Below are positions 1-7,765 of a stretch of DNA of 64,000 nucleotides, in pieces (position 1 is the first letter of the stretch; every line of letters begins with the position of its first letter). The stretch spans positions 62,001 to 126,000 of IMG/VR virus record IMGVR_UViG_3300022602_000031. One strand, 5' to 3'. A program made the translations under genes and the position numbers. The DNA comes from a virus. The notes under the pieces are model-generated. The model was not told the origin of the DNA. It saw only the letters and a program-made list of their open reading frames with translations, and ran no database searches.

Positions 1-2
1 AC

Positions 3-302
3 ACTAAGCCAGGTTCAGTAGGCCCAGGCGCAGACTTTGGTGGACACACAGCTACCCCTAAAGGTGGCGAGCAAAACCAAGACGGCACAAGCCCAACTAA
101 AGCAAGCAACGAATATAACAAAGGCCAAGGCGAAATCAAATCTGGTAACCGTAATGTTCCAGGTGGCAAGGCTGACAAGTTAGAAACAACTGGCACAAAG
201 TATGAAACAGAACACAAGCCAGAAGGTAAAACAGTTGGTAATGACGGTAGCGTTCCTGTAAACAGCAAGTCTGTACAGAAACAAAATGCTGGTAAGAAGT
301 AA
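3..302 (+). CDS. C-terminal fragment of an unknown phage protein
   Basis: An open frame enters from the left edge and ends at TAA 300-302, so only about 99 C-terminal residues are visible. The stretch is hydrophilic and rich in Gly, Lys, Asn and Thr (for example KGGEQNQDGTSP), with no cysteine and no hydrophobic core, so it is probably a disordered tail. It lies directly upstream of the prohead protease gene. In T4-type genomes that place is held by the portal gene and small prohead-core genes, but the visible residues match none that I recognise. The role is therefore unassigned. A head-related function is inferred only from position. Confidence 0.6.
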   Translation, partial: TKPGSVGPGADFGGHTATPKGGEQNQDGTSPTKASNEYNKGQGEIKSGNRNVPGGKADKLETTGTKYETEHKPEGKTVGNDGSVPVNSKSVQKQNAGKK

Positions 303-324
303 TTAATAGATTAGGGAACATAAA

Positions 325-963
325 ATGGCTTTGTACCTAAAAGAGAACTTGACGTTCGACCGGGCAAATATAGTAGTTGAATCTACTGAATCTGCCGACG
401 GGAAGGGAAAAGATCTCTATATGAAAGGGATATTCATCGAAGGAGGCGTGAGAAACGCTAACGAACGTGTATATCCCGTTCACGAAATTGAAAAAGCTGT
501 CTCTACTATTAATAATCAGGTCAAAGAAGGTTATTCTGTATTAGGTGAAGTTGACCACCCAGATGACCTAAAAATTAATCTTGATCGCGTAAGCCATATG
601 ATCTGCGAAATGTGGATGGATGGTCCTTGCGGTCATGGTAAGTTAAAAATATTACCAACACCAATGGGCAAGCTAGTTGAAGCTATGATTACATCAGGCG
701 TAAAACTAGGTGTTAGCTCACGTGGATCCGGTAACGTTAACGAAGGTTCTGGACACGTTAGTGATTTTGAAATCATTACCGTGGACATTGTAGCGCAACC
801 TAGTGCTCCTCATGCTTATCCTAAGGCCATTTATGAAGGTCTGATGAATATGCGTGGAGGGATGCAGGTATTTGAAATGGCACGTGAAGCCGGAAGTAAT
901 CAAAGAGTACAGAAGTATGTACAAGAAGGCATTACACGCCTAATCAAAGATTTAAAACTATAG
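325..963 (+). CDS. 21: Prohead core protease, T4 gp21 type
   Basis: Serine protease that matures the prohead by cutting scaffold and capsid N-termini. The 212-residue protein fits the family length (about 212 in T4). Visible catalytic-type signatures are GEVDHP with His79, GVSSRGSG with Ser131/Ser132, and an acidic residue in TVDIVAQPSAP (Asp154), matching the herpesvirus-protease-like S77 fold in order and spacing. It sits 12 nt upstream of the scaffold and then the capsid gene, the T4 order 21-22-23. The start is the only ATG that keeps the N-terminal strand, with GGGA about 8 nt upstream. I am confident of the family. The exact catalytic Ser of the pair is inferred. Confidence 0.93.
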   Translation: MALYLKENLTFDRANIVVESTESADGKGKDLYMKGIFIEGGVRNANERVYPVHEIEKAVSTINNQVKEGYSVLGEVDHPDDLKINLDRVSHMICEMWMDGPCGHGKLKILPTPMGKLVEAMITSGVKLGVSSRGSGNVNEGSGHVSDFEIITVDIVAQPSAPHAYPKAIYEGLMNMRGGMQVFEMAREAGSNQRVQKYVQEGITRLIKDLKL

Positions 964-975
964 GAGAAATATCCA

Positions 976-2091
976 ATGTTAGATGCTATCAAACCATTGT
1001 TGGATAACGGAATTATTAACGAAGAAACTCGCACAGCGATTTCTGAGGCTTGGGAAGCTCGTATTACTGAAGCCAAAGAACAAGTTCGTGCTGAACTACG
1101 TGAAGAATTCGCACAACGTTATTCACATGACAAGCAAGTTATGGTTGAAGCTCTAGACAAAATGGTAACAGAGTCTCTCACTGCTGAACTCAAAGAGTTT
1201 GCAGACGAAAAACAACAATTAGCAGAAGACCGTGTTAAATTTAAAACACATATGGTCGAAAGCGCAGAAAAGTTCAACAACTTTATGGTATCAAAATTAT
1301 CTGAAGAAATCCGTGAACTACGTAGCGATCGCAAAGTATACGAAGGTGCTGTAAGCAAACTAGAAAACTTTGTAATCCGTGCGCTGGCAGAAGAAATCAA
1401 AGAGTTTGAAGCAGATAAACAGGCCGTAGTGGAAACTAAGGTTCGTTTGGTTGCCGAAGGTAAAGCTAAATTAGCTGAACTACAACAAAAATTTGTTGCT
1501 CAATCTGCTGCCGCTGTTAAAGAGGCTGTAACCAGTTCGTTAGAGTCAGAATTGACTCAACTGAAAGAAGACATCCAACTCGCTCGCGAGAATATGTTTG
1601 GACGTCGTCTATTCGAAGCTTTTGCTAGTGAATTTGCTGGTACTCACTTAAATGAGAACAAAGAAATTCGCAAGCTACAAGATACTGTTGGTATCTTGTC
1701 TACTAAATTGTCTGAAGCAGTATCAGCAATTGAAGAGAAAAAAGCAATAGTTGAATCAAAAGAAACAGAAATCAAAATTATTAAGGAATCGGCAGAACGC
1801 AAGGAAAAACTTGCTGAAATGTTGAAGCCTTTGAACAAAGAAAAGTCAGCAATTATGCGTGACCTTCTTGAAAGTGTACAGACTGATCGTCTTCAGACTG
1901 CATACGAAAAGTATCTACCAGCAGTTCTAAACAACTCCCCTGTTGCTAAGCCAGCCGTTAAGGTTGCTTTAACAGAGAGCCGTGTAGAAGTTACTGGTGA
2001 TAAAACTGCTAAAACTGCCGTTGACAATTCACAAGCATCCGACGTAATGTCAAATGTTTATGAAATGAAACGTTTAGCAGGGCTTAATTAA
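976..2091 (+). CDS. 22: Prohead core scaffold protein, T4 gp22 type
   Basis: Major scaffold on which the capsid shell assembles and which gp21 later degrades. The 371-residue chain is dominated by Glu, Lys, Ala and Leu in long helical stretches that read as coiled coil (roughly residues 20-300), with many (L/I)xE sites of the kind gp21 cuts. It ends in EMKRLAGLN, a short motif that recurs in three other proteins of this window. The position between protease and capsid, with AGGAG about 8 nt before the ATG, supports the call. Sequence identity to T4 gp22 is not judged. The assignment rests on order, length and composition. Confidence 0.9.
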   Translation: MLDAIKPLLDNGIINEETRTAISEAWEARITEAKEQVRAELREEFAQRYSHDKQVMVEALDKMVTESLTAELKEFADEKQQLAEDRVKFKTHMVESAEKFNNFMVSKLSEEIRELRSDRKVYEGAVSKLENFVIRALAEEIKEFEADKQAVVETKVRLVAEGKAKLAELQQKFVAQSAAAVKEAVTSSLESELTQLKEDIQLARENMFGRRLFEAFASEFAGTHLNENKEIRKLQDTVGILSTKLSEAVSAIEEKKAIVESKETEIKIIKESAERKEKLAEMLKPLNKEKSAIMRDLLESVQTDRLQTAYEKYLPAVLNNSPVAKPAVKVALTESRVEVTGDKTAKTAVDNSQASDVMSNVYEMKRLAGLN

Positions 2092-2116
2092 ACCCTAAAA
2101 GGAAAGAGGAAATATC

Positions 2117-3295
2117 ATGACACAAGCATTATTAGAAAGCCGTTGGGGCGAGACCAAAGAAGCCCTGTTAGAAGGCCTACAAGGTTCTAAGCGCACCACA
2201 ATGGGTGTGATTTTAGAAAACACTCGTAAAATGTTAGCTGAGAACGCAACAGCTGGCTCTACACAAGCAGGTAACGTAGCAACACTTAACCGTGTTATTC
2301 TACCAGTTATCCGTCGTGTAATGCCAACAGTTATCGCTAACGAAATCGTTGGTGTACAACCAATGACAGGTCCAGTAGCACAAATTCATACACTACGTGT
2401 ACGTTACGCTGATCCAGTAACTGATAGTTCTGGTTATGCAACTAGCGTTACAGCTGGTGATGAAGCTTTATCACCATTCAAGATCGCTGTAGCATATTCT
2501 GGTAGCAACGCTACTGGTCAAGCTACTTCAACAGCGGCACTTGAAGGCGTAGCTGGTAACCGTATCAACGTTCAAATCTTGAAACAAGTTGTTGAAGCTA
2601 AGACACGTAAATTGGCTGCTCGTTGGACATTTGAAGCCGCGCAAGATGCACAATCTATGCACGGTTTGGATGTTGAAGCAGAAATTATGGCTGCTTTAGC
2701 ACAAGAAATCACAGTTGAGATCGACCAAGAAATTCTAGGTTCTCTACGTGCTCTTGCCGCAACTGATTACACATTTGACCAATCTGCCGTTTCTGGTACA
2801 GCAACTTTCGTTGGTGACGAACACGCCGCATTGGCAGTTCTAATCAACCGTACAGCTAACTTGATCGCACAACGTACACGTCGTGGCGCAGGTAACTGGG
2901 CAGTTGTTTCTCCAGCTTCATTGACAGTTCTACAATCTGCTACTACTAGCGCATTTGCTCGTACAACAGAAGGTACATTCGAAGCTCCTACAAACACTAA
3001 GTTTGTTGGTACATTGAATGGCGCAATGAAGATTTATGTTGACGGTTATGCTAACGACAGCCAAGCAGTTCTAGTTGGTTACAAAGGTTCTAGCGAGGCA
3101 GATGCTGCCGCGTTCTATTGCCCTTATATCCCATTGATGAGCTCTGGTGTTGTTCTAGACCCAAGCACATTCGAACCAGTAGTTTCGTTTATGACACGTT
3201 ATGGATATGTTGAGTTAACAAACACAGCATCATCTCTAGGTAACGCTGGCGACTACGTTGGTGAGATTGCTGTAGCAAACTTATCATTCCAATAA
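2117..3295 (+). CDS. 23: Major capsid protein, T4 gp23 type
   Basis: Forms the hexamers of the head shell (HK97 fold). The 392-residue protein contains the family signature IANEIVGVQPMTGP at about residues 74-87, followed by the beta-rich capsid core and a C-terminal region with FMTRYGYVEL. An N-terminal propeptide is likely removed by gp21 after LAE at residue 42, since KMLAE|NATAG fits the (L/I)xE rule. It is shorter than T4 gp23 (521 residues), as in marine T4-like phages. A strong hairpin terminator follows 35 nt after the stop. It is probably read with genes 21 and 22. Confidence 0.95.
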   Translation: MTQALLESRWGETKEALLEGLQGSKRTTMGVILENTRKMLAENATAGSTQAGNVATLNRVILPVIRRVMPTVIANEIVGVQPMTGPVAQIHTLRVRYADPVTDSSGYATSVTAGDEALSPFKIAVAYSGSNATGQATSTAALEGVAGNRINVQILKQVVEAKTRKLAARWTFEAAQDAQSMHGLDVEAEIMAALAQEITVEIDQEILGSLRALAATDYTFDQSAVSGTATFVGDEHAALAVLINRTANLIAQRTRRGAGNWAVVSPASLTVLQSATTSAFARTTEGTFEAPTNTKFVGTLNGAMKIYVDGYANDSQAVLVGYKGSSEADAAAFYCPYIPLMSSGVVLDPSTFEPVVSFMTRYGYVELTNTASSLGNAGDYVGEIAVANLSFQ

Positions 3296-3328
3296 TATTG
3301 GATTGTCTAACCCAGGGATGGGAAGGAA

Positions 3329-3356
3329 TAAAAAAGGCTCTTCGGAGCCTTTTTTG
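3329..3356 (+). terminator. Intrinsic terminator after the capsid gene
   Basis: A ten-base stem AAAAAGGCTC / GAGCCTTTTT closes on a TTCG tetraloop (3341-3344) and runs into a T tract. It ends the 21-22-23 unit. Confidence 0.9.
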
Positions 3357-3375
3357 TTGGCGGTGAGATACATAA

Positions 3376-3383
3376 GATAAATA
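3376..3383 (+). promoter_or_regulatory. T4-type late promoter GATAAATA
   Basis: GATAAATA lies 61 nt before the ATG at 3445. It matches the T4/cyanophage late octamer in seven of eight positions and sits in a non-coding gap just past a terminator. Confidence 0.65.
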
Positions 3384-3444
3384 TTTTTGTAGCAACAGCT
3401 ACAGCTCGTGTTTAACACACATACACACATTAAAGGAGAAAAAT

Positions 3445-3672
3445 ATGAGCAAAACACCTTACGAGATTCGTCTCGAACTACTCAAAATGGCTAACGAAAT
3501 CCTTGTGACGCCAGTCTTCCAACAACGTCAAGCATTGACTGATGAGTATCACTCTAAGTTAACTGACGCTAATCGAGGAACGCATCCGTTTCCAACCTTA
3601 CCAGATTTTCCGTCTAGCACAGACATTGTGAGCAAGGCCGAAGAACTCAAGAAGTTTGTAGATCAAGCGTAA
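3445..3672 (+). CDS. Small conserved-looking phage protein of unknown function
   Basis: A 75-residue protein with a good AAAGGAG ribosome-binding site 8 nt before the ATG. It has its own late promoter (3376) and its own terminator (3677), so it is a monocistronic unit. The N-terminal half (YEIRLELLKMANEIL) is an amphipathic helix. The middle is Pro-rich (PFPTLPDFPSS). The C-terminus is another helix (DIVSKAEELKKFVDQA). I do not recognise a named family. The independent late expression suggests an abundant product needed late, perhaps in the virion or for assembly. Confidence 0.8.
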   Translation: MSKTPYEIRLELLKMANEILVTPVFQQRQALTDEYHSKLTDANRGTHPFPTLPDFPSSTDIVSKAEELKKFVDQA

Positions 3673-3676
3673 AACT

Positions 3677-3699
3677 AAAGCCCCGCAAGGGGCTTTTTT
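3677..3699 (+). terminator. Intrinsic terminator
   Basis: Stem AAAGCCCC / GGGGCTTT with a GCAA tetraloop (3685-3688) and a T run, 4 nt after the stop of the 75-residue gene. Confidence 0.9.
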
Positions 3700-3731
3700 G
3701 TTGACCGTATGTTTTGTACAGTAAATACTAG

Positions 3732-4418
3732 ATGAATAAAATGTTAGTGGGGTTTGGCGATAGCTGGACCTTTGGATCAGAACTCGATCGCCCAGCCAGT
3801 CAATGCTGGCTATACCAACTTTCAAATTTAGTAGGGTGTCCTAGTATCAATAAAGGAACACCGGCAAGCAGTATTGGTCATTTAAGTATACAACTCTTTG
3901 ATTTTATTAAGAATAATACCTACAATGATTACCATAAAATTTTTATGGTGGGGTTAACCGGATCTACACGTTACCTTAGTTATAGTAATCAACTTGAAGA
4001 ATTTGTAAACATCACACCAGAAGCAAACTACCGCACAGGTGACCTACACCACAGTGGTAAGCCACCAGACACAGTACAAGATTTTAATATTATTAGCAGT
4101 GAAACATATCGACGTGTACAGCACACACAATGGGACACATTCTTAGCGGCACAGACTATTTTTCAATTTCAACAATATTGTACGAATCAAAATATTACTT
4201 GCTATTTTTTTAGCTATTTTGATCAATTTGATTTTTCTAGTTATACTGATGTTATTGATACTACAGTCATACATCCAACAACAATCACACGGTCGATAAC
4301 AGGAATGGACTATACCAACAAGGACGTAATGAAGCATCCTTGTTTTGAAGGAAAGATATCACATCCTAATATATACGGCCACGAACAAATAGCAAAATTA
4401 TTATATACAAAAATATGA
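3732..4418 (+). CDS. SGNH/GDSL-type hydrolase-like protein
   Basis: Predicted SGNH-fold esterase or deacylase of 228 residues. The nucleophile block GFGDSWTFG (Ser11) sits at the very N-terminus and the catalytic-His block HPNIYGH (His211) near the C-terminus. Middle blocks are weak (TGSTRYL may be block III). No signal peptide or membrane segment is seen, so it should act in the cytoplasm or on the particle. It overlaps the next gene by ATGA (4415-4418). No ribosome-binding site precedes the ATG; instead a TAAATA element ends 5 nt before it. The gene heads an SGNH / glycosyltransferase-like / SGNH cassette. Substrate unknown; sugar O-acyl groups are one possibility. Confidence 0.75.
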   Translation: MNKMLVGFGDSWTFGSELDRPASQCWLYQLSNLVGCPSINKGTPASSIGHLSIQLFDFIKNNTYNDYHKIFMVGLTGSTRYLSYSNQLEEFVNITPEANYRTGDLHHSGKPPDTVQDFNIISSETYRRVQHTQWDTFLAAQTIFQFQQYCTNQNITCYFFSYFDQFDFSSYTDVIDTTVIHPTTITRSITGMDYTNKDVMKHPCFEGKISHPNIYGHEQIAKLLYTKI

Positions 4419-5386
4419 TTACAGTTTATCAAGGAATAGAAGGTGATGATATAGCCTGGCACCTAAAATTACTAGGTGCGGATATTACTCAATTACCCAA
4501 AGACATATTGTTTATCCCATTAAACAATCATTATGGATTACACACAGAATCATTTGTTGAAGATACTATAGAACAATCAAAAAATTATCGCGCTGTGATA
4601 TTTTATGATATAGTCAATTCAGGAGATTGGGAACATCCAAGATTTTGTGCATTTACTAAAAACTTTCCGCACCCCAATAAACATTGGCTAACAGTTAATC
4701 AACAACAATTCCAGGTACAAAATATAAACATCATACCTTGGGACTTTATGTGGAACAGATATCGTGCCTACTATACAGACACGCCGCCTCCGGGTAACAT
4801 ACATCACTATGCCGGCTCTACAGCATATCAATTACCAGATCTAACAACAGCAGATAAAAAGAAAAAGTTTATGAGTTTGTGTGGTAGAGAATATGGATAT
4901 CGTACACATTTATTTGACTTAGTTAAAGACTTAGATGGATACATCAGTAACCGTACCAAAGGAATATTTTTAGAACAACAAGATATAGTTGGTGCTTTTG
5001 TTCCTGCGCCTAACAAGTTTTACTTAAATAGTTGTTTAAGTGTATACGTTGAAAGTAATTGTGTTCGACCAGAATTAATACACATCACTGAAAAAACCTA
5101 TGAACCATTGGTTAAAGGACATTTTATATTGCCGTTTAGTAATCCTGGAACTATATCACGTATACAAACACTAGGGTTTGAGCTGCCGGACTTTATAGAC
5201 TATAGCTACGATCAAGAACCAGATGTGGCATTAAGATTTGAAAAATTTAAAACTGAATTATTCAGATTATTAGATTTAGATTTATACCAATTACACAGCA
5301 AACACCACACAATGTTTTTACATAACCAACAATGTCTAAAAACTATACCATACGATAATAGATTGTTAAAAATTCTCAATGTTTAA
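4415..5386 (+). CDS. Glycosyltransferase-like protein (EKT family)
   Basis: A 323-residue protein whose C-terminal third carries HITEKTYEPLVKGHFILPFS, then LGFELPDFIDYSYD. This block (EKT, a 'too high to fail' strand, then GF...F.D..DxSYD) also occurs in the proteins at 57583 and 59332, and it resembles the donor-binding half of GT-B enzymes such as fucosyltransferase/exostosin-like families. The N-terminal half (residues 1-150) looks like a Rossmann-type domain (DILFIPLNN, AVIFYDIVNSG). It overlaps the SGNH genes on both sides (4 nt upstream, 8 nt downstream), so translation is coupled. Transferase activity and acceptor are inference. Confidence 0.6.
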   Translation: MITVYQGIEGDDIAWHLKLLGADITQLPKDILFIPLNNHYGLHTESFVEDTIEQSKNYRAVIFYDIVNSGDWEHPRFCAFTKNFPHPNKHWLTVNQQQFQVQNINIIPWDFMWNRYRAYYTDTPPPGNIHHYAGSTAYQLPDLTTADKKKKFMSLCGREYGYRTHLFDLVKDLDGYISNRTKGIFLEQQDIVGAFVPAPNKFYLNSCLSVYVESNCVRPELIHITEKTYEPLVKGHFILPFSNPGTISRIQTLGFELPDFIDYSYDQEPDVALRFEKFKTELFRLLDLDLYQLHSKHHTMFLHNQQCLKTIPYDNRLLKILNV

Positions 5387-6251
5387 ATTTTACCCGGAAC
5401 TTACTTTTGAAGCTAGCCTAGATCACAAACACACAGATTGGTCACCTGACCGTATGGAAACATATCGTCAATGGTACTCAGAAGATATCAAAGGAAAAAG
5501 CACACTACTAATGACCGTAGGTGATAGCTGGACCTGGGGAGACCACTTAGGCAACATAGACTGGGACAAGGCCAGCGATGATCCTGTTCGGCTGAAACAA
5601 ATATTTGGTAGACTATTAGCTGACCGGTTAGATGCTGATTGGGTTAATCTAGCTCGTCCTGGATGTAGCAACTATTGGATGCTGGAACAATTATTAGACA
5701 TACAAAAGCATTTGGCCAACAACAACTATCAACGAGTTGTTGTAGTAGTTACACTTACAGAAGATCTACGTGAAGCAACATACACACGCCGATTAAATGT
5801 TGACCGTCCCTACAGAGAATTTTGGGACACTAGTGAAACTATCAAAGATTTTTTAATTAAAGTAGAACAATTTTTATTCAATAACCTAGAGCATTATTTT
5901 AAACAGTTGCCCCAGGTAGAGGCCTATGTATCAAGAGCGTTTACTGACAGCTGGACAACTAGGCCGCTACTGCTAGATAAAACCTGGTGCGATATAATAC
6001 AGGAACAGTACCAATACTCAGACTATCAACGTCCAGTTCCTTTTATAGGACAGATGTCAATTGATCCATTAAACGAAAAATACATTACAACAGATCAACA
6101 AAAAATAGAGTTCCTAGACATAATGGAACGTGTAGGAACACGTTGGAAGTTTCTTGGATCAAGTCCTTACAATTTAAAAGGCAGTACTTGTCATCCTAAT
6201 CCTGAGGGTCATAGACTATGGTCTGACTATCTTTATAGTCAAATAGCATAA
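5379..6251 (+). CDS. SGNH/GDSL-type hydrolase-like protein
   Basis: A 290-residue SGNH-fold protein with LLMTVGDSWTWGDHLG (Ser50), then LARPGCSN as a block-II-like Gly/Asn motif, VVVVTLTEDLREA as block III, and CHPNPEGHRLW with His272 as block V. It is closely related in motif wording to the protein at 58568 and more distantly to the one at 3732. No secretion signal is seen. The start overlaps the preceding gene by 8 nt. It closes the first enzyme cassette, just before the late promoter of the virion genes. Probably an esterase or deacylase on a carbohydrate, but no substrate can be read from the sequence. Confidence 0.75.
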   Translation: MFKFYPELTFEASLDHKHTDWSPDRMETYRQWYSEDIKGKSTLLMTVGDSWTWGDHLGNIDWDKASDDPVRLKQIFGRLLADRLDADWVNLARPGCSNYWMLEQLLDIQKHLANNNYQRVVVVVTLTEDLREATYTRRLNVDRPYREFWDTSETIKDFLIKVEQFLFNNLEHYFKQLPQVEAYVSRAFTDSWTTRPLLLDKTWCDIIQEQYQYSDYQRPVPFIGQMSIDPLNEKYITTDQQKIEFLDIMERVGTRWKFLGSSPYNLKGSTCHPNPEGHRLWSDYLYSQIA

Positions 6252-6254
6252 ATA
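6247..6254 (+). promoter_or_regulatory. T4-type late promoter CATAAATA
   Basis: CATAAATA overlaps the stop of the preceding SGNH gene and precedes the virion-like gene at 6326, whose ATG has AAAGGAG upstream. Confidence 0.6.
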
Positions 6255-6325
6255 GTTATGTTCATTAGAACTCTCGGAGTAGCCACTTCGGGTAGCCTAG
6301 AACGCTATTTAAAGGAGAAAATAAA

Positions 6326-6766
6326 ATGGCAAAATTAAAAATCGCGGCAAAAGAATCAAACGGTACACTACACGATCAATATACTGGTCCATCTAAATTA
6401 GGTGGTACAGGTGGTGCTAGCCAGGCTATCACATCAACTGGCGTAAAAACTATCGCTATCGCTTACAATACTACAGCAAATGCTCAAATTGCTAACGGTT
6501 ACATTGTAGCACAAAAAGGTGCTCATAAGTTCCGTGTAGTTGATCAATCTGTAGCCAACGCTACTACAGTTACATTGGTTAATGCTACAGGTAATTTAAG
6601 AACAGCTAGCCAAGGTACTATTACTGGTTACAACACTAGTAACGTAGCATTTAACGCAAGCCGTATTACTAACAAATTTGTTTACGATTTTGCTGGTAAC
6701 AAAATGCGTTATGTATTAAGCCCAACAGTAGCCGGCAACGGTTTTGCTAACGTGGCTTCGTACTAA
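6326..6766 (+). CDS. Probable virion structural protein, unknown
   Basis: A 146-residue protein rich in Thr, Ala, Asn and Gly with alternating beta strands (AIAYNTTANAQIANGYIVAQKG, FRVVDQSVANATTVTLVNAT) and almost no charged surface apart from the N-terminus MAKLKIAAKES. It has a strong AAAGGAG site, a late promoter at 6247 and a terminator at 6787, so it is expressed alone and probably in quantity. The composition and isolation fit a head decoration or small tail protein. No named family is recognised. Confidence 0.75.
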   Translation: MAKLKIAAKESNGTLHDQYTGPSKLGGTGGASQAITSTGVKTIAIAYNTTANAQIANGYIVAQKGAHKFRVVDQSVANATTVTLVNATGNLRTASQGTITGYNTSNVAFNASRITNKFVYDFAGNKMRYVLSPTVAGNGFANVASY

Positions 6767-6786
6767 TCTAAATTAATTTAGATAAT

Positions 6787-6809
6787 AAAACCCGCTCCGG
6801 CGGGTTTTT
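6787..6809 (+). terminator. Intrinsic terminator
   Basis: Nine-base stem AAAACCCGC / GCGGGTTTT with a TCCG loop (6796-6799) and T run, 20 nt after the preceding stop. Confidence 0.92.
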
Positions 6810-6837
6810 GTTTGATTTAAGCATAAGATCTATAGAG

Positions 6838-6845
6838 CATAAATA
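6838..6845 (+). promoter_or_regulatory. T4-type late promoter CATAAATA at head of the fibre array
   Basis: CATAAATA lies 21 nt before the ATG of the first fibre-array gene and directly after a terminator. It probably drives the block 6867-16186, where no further octamer was found between genes. Confidence 0.7.
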
Positions 6846-6866
6846 TAGTATAAACAGGATACTTAA

Positions 6867-7439
6867 ATGAGCGTCACCAAAAGAATCAAAGGTAATTATA
6901 CCATAATTAACAGAGATCCTACTCTAGGGACCTCGTCTAACGTAACAATATCCACTAACACATTGTATATCGATGGTAATTTAATTGTTGGCGGAAATGC
7001 CCAACAGGTTACACGTACCGATACAGCAATCACAGACAATATCATTTATTTAAATTCAGGTGATGCCGGCCCGGGTGTAACTTTAAACACAGCTGGTCTT
7101 GAAATTAACCGAGGTAGTCTAGCAAACGTTGGCTTACTTTGGAATGAATCAGTTAAGGCCTGGCAAGTCAGTGATCAAACTGGTGGTAATTTTTCTAACG
7201 TAGCTACCAGTGTTGGTGGCGGGACAGCAATTACAGCTTTGTTTCAGGACTCAGCACCTAAACTAAGTGCTAACATAAATTTAAACAGCCACACAATATA
7301 CGACAGCACAACAGGTAATGTTTCAGCAAACATCAGCAACGTTGGCGCAGGCGGTACTGGTGTATACAGCAATACATATCTTGGCAATCACGAATTGATA
7401 TCAAAGCGTATGGCTTTGATTTATAATAATCTTCTTTAG
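6867..7439 (+). CDS. Tail fibre-type structural protein
   Basis: A 190-residue protein with the phage-fibre module TAITDNIIYLNSGDAGPGV...LEINRG...GLLWNESVKAWQV (residues about 50-110). This module also opens the large fibres at 16257 and 20074. The rest is Asn/Gly/Thr-rich beta structure. It is the first gene of a tightly spaced run: the next ATG is 9 nt past its stop. It is probably a short appendage or adaptor subunit. Assignment is by composition and the shared module. Confidence 0.7.
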   Translation: MSVTKRIKGNYTIINRDPTLGTSSNVTISTNTLYIDGNLIVGGNAQQVTRTDTAITDNIIYLNSGDAGPGVTLNTAGLEINRGSLANVGLLWNESVKAWQVSDQTGGNFSNVATSVGGGTAITALFQDSAPKLSANINLNSHTIYDSTTGNVSANISNVGAGGTGVYSNTYLGNHELISKRMALIYNNLL

Positions 7440-7448
7440 GAATAAAAA

Positions 7449-7763
7449 ATGAGTATACAGAACACAGTTTTATCAACCACAGTGGCTAACATTTTAGTTG
7501 GCAGCGGTTCTCTTGGAACAGCAACTACTACCGTTTACTTGTGCAATCGTAGCGCATCAAACGTTCTTGTTAATCTGTATGCTGTAAGTTCCGGATCTAT
7601 TGCCAGTAGCAACAACATCATTTATAGCAACGTTATATTAACTACAAATGAAACTTATATTATGGACGTGGAGAAAATCTTCTTAGGCACCGGTGATATG
7701 TTACAGGCTAATGCTGGAACAAACAATGCCGTTGTAGCAACAGTAAGCAGTATAGGTATCTAA
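7449..7763 (+). CDS. Small beta-structured appendage protein
   Basis: A 104-residue protein made almost wholly of predicted beta strands (TTTVYLCNRSASNVLVNLYA, NETYIMDVEKIFLGTGDML) with a ribosome-binding AGGAA 9 nt upstream. It resembles in size, strand order and context the 110-residue protein at 27743, which also sits between two fibre genes. A small sandwich domain acting as a cap, joint or spacer of the fibre is a reasonable guess. No catalytic motif is present. Confidence 0.7.
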   Translation: MSIQNTVLSTTVANILVGSGSLGTATTTVYLCNRSASNVLVNLYAVSSGSIASSNNIIYSNVILTTNETYIMDVEKIFLGTGDMLQANAGTNNAVVATVSSIGI

Positions 7764-7765
7764 TC

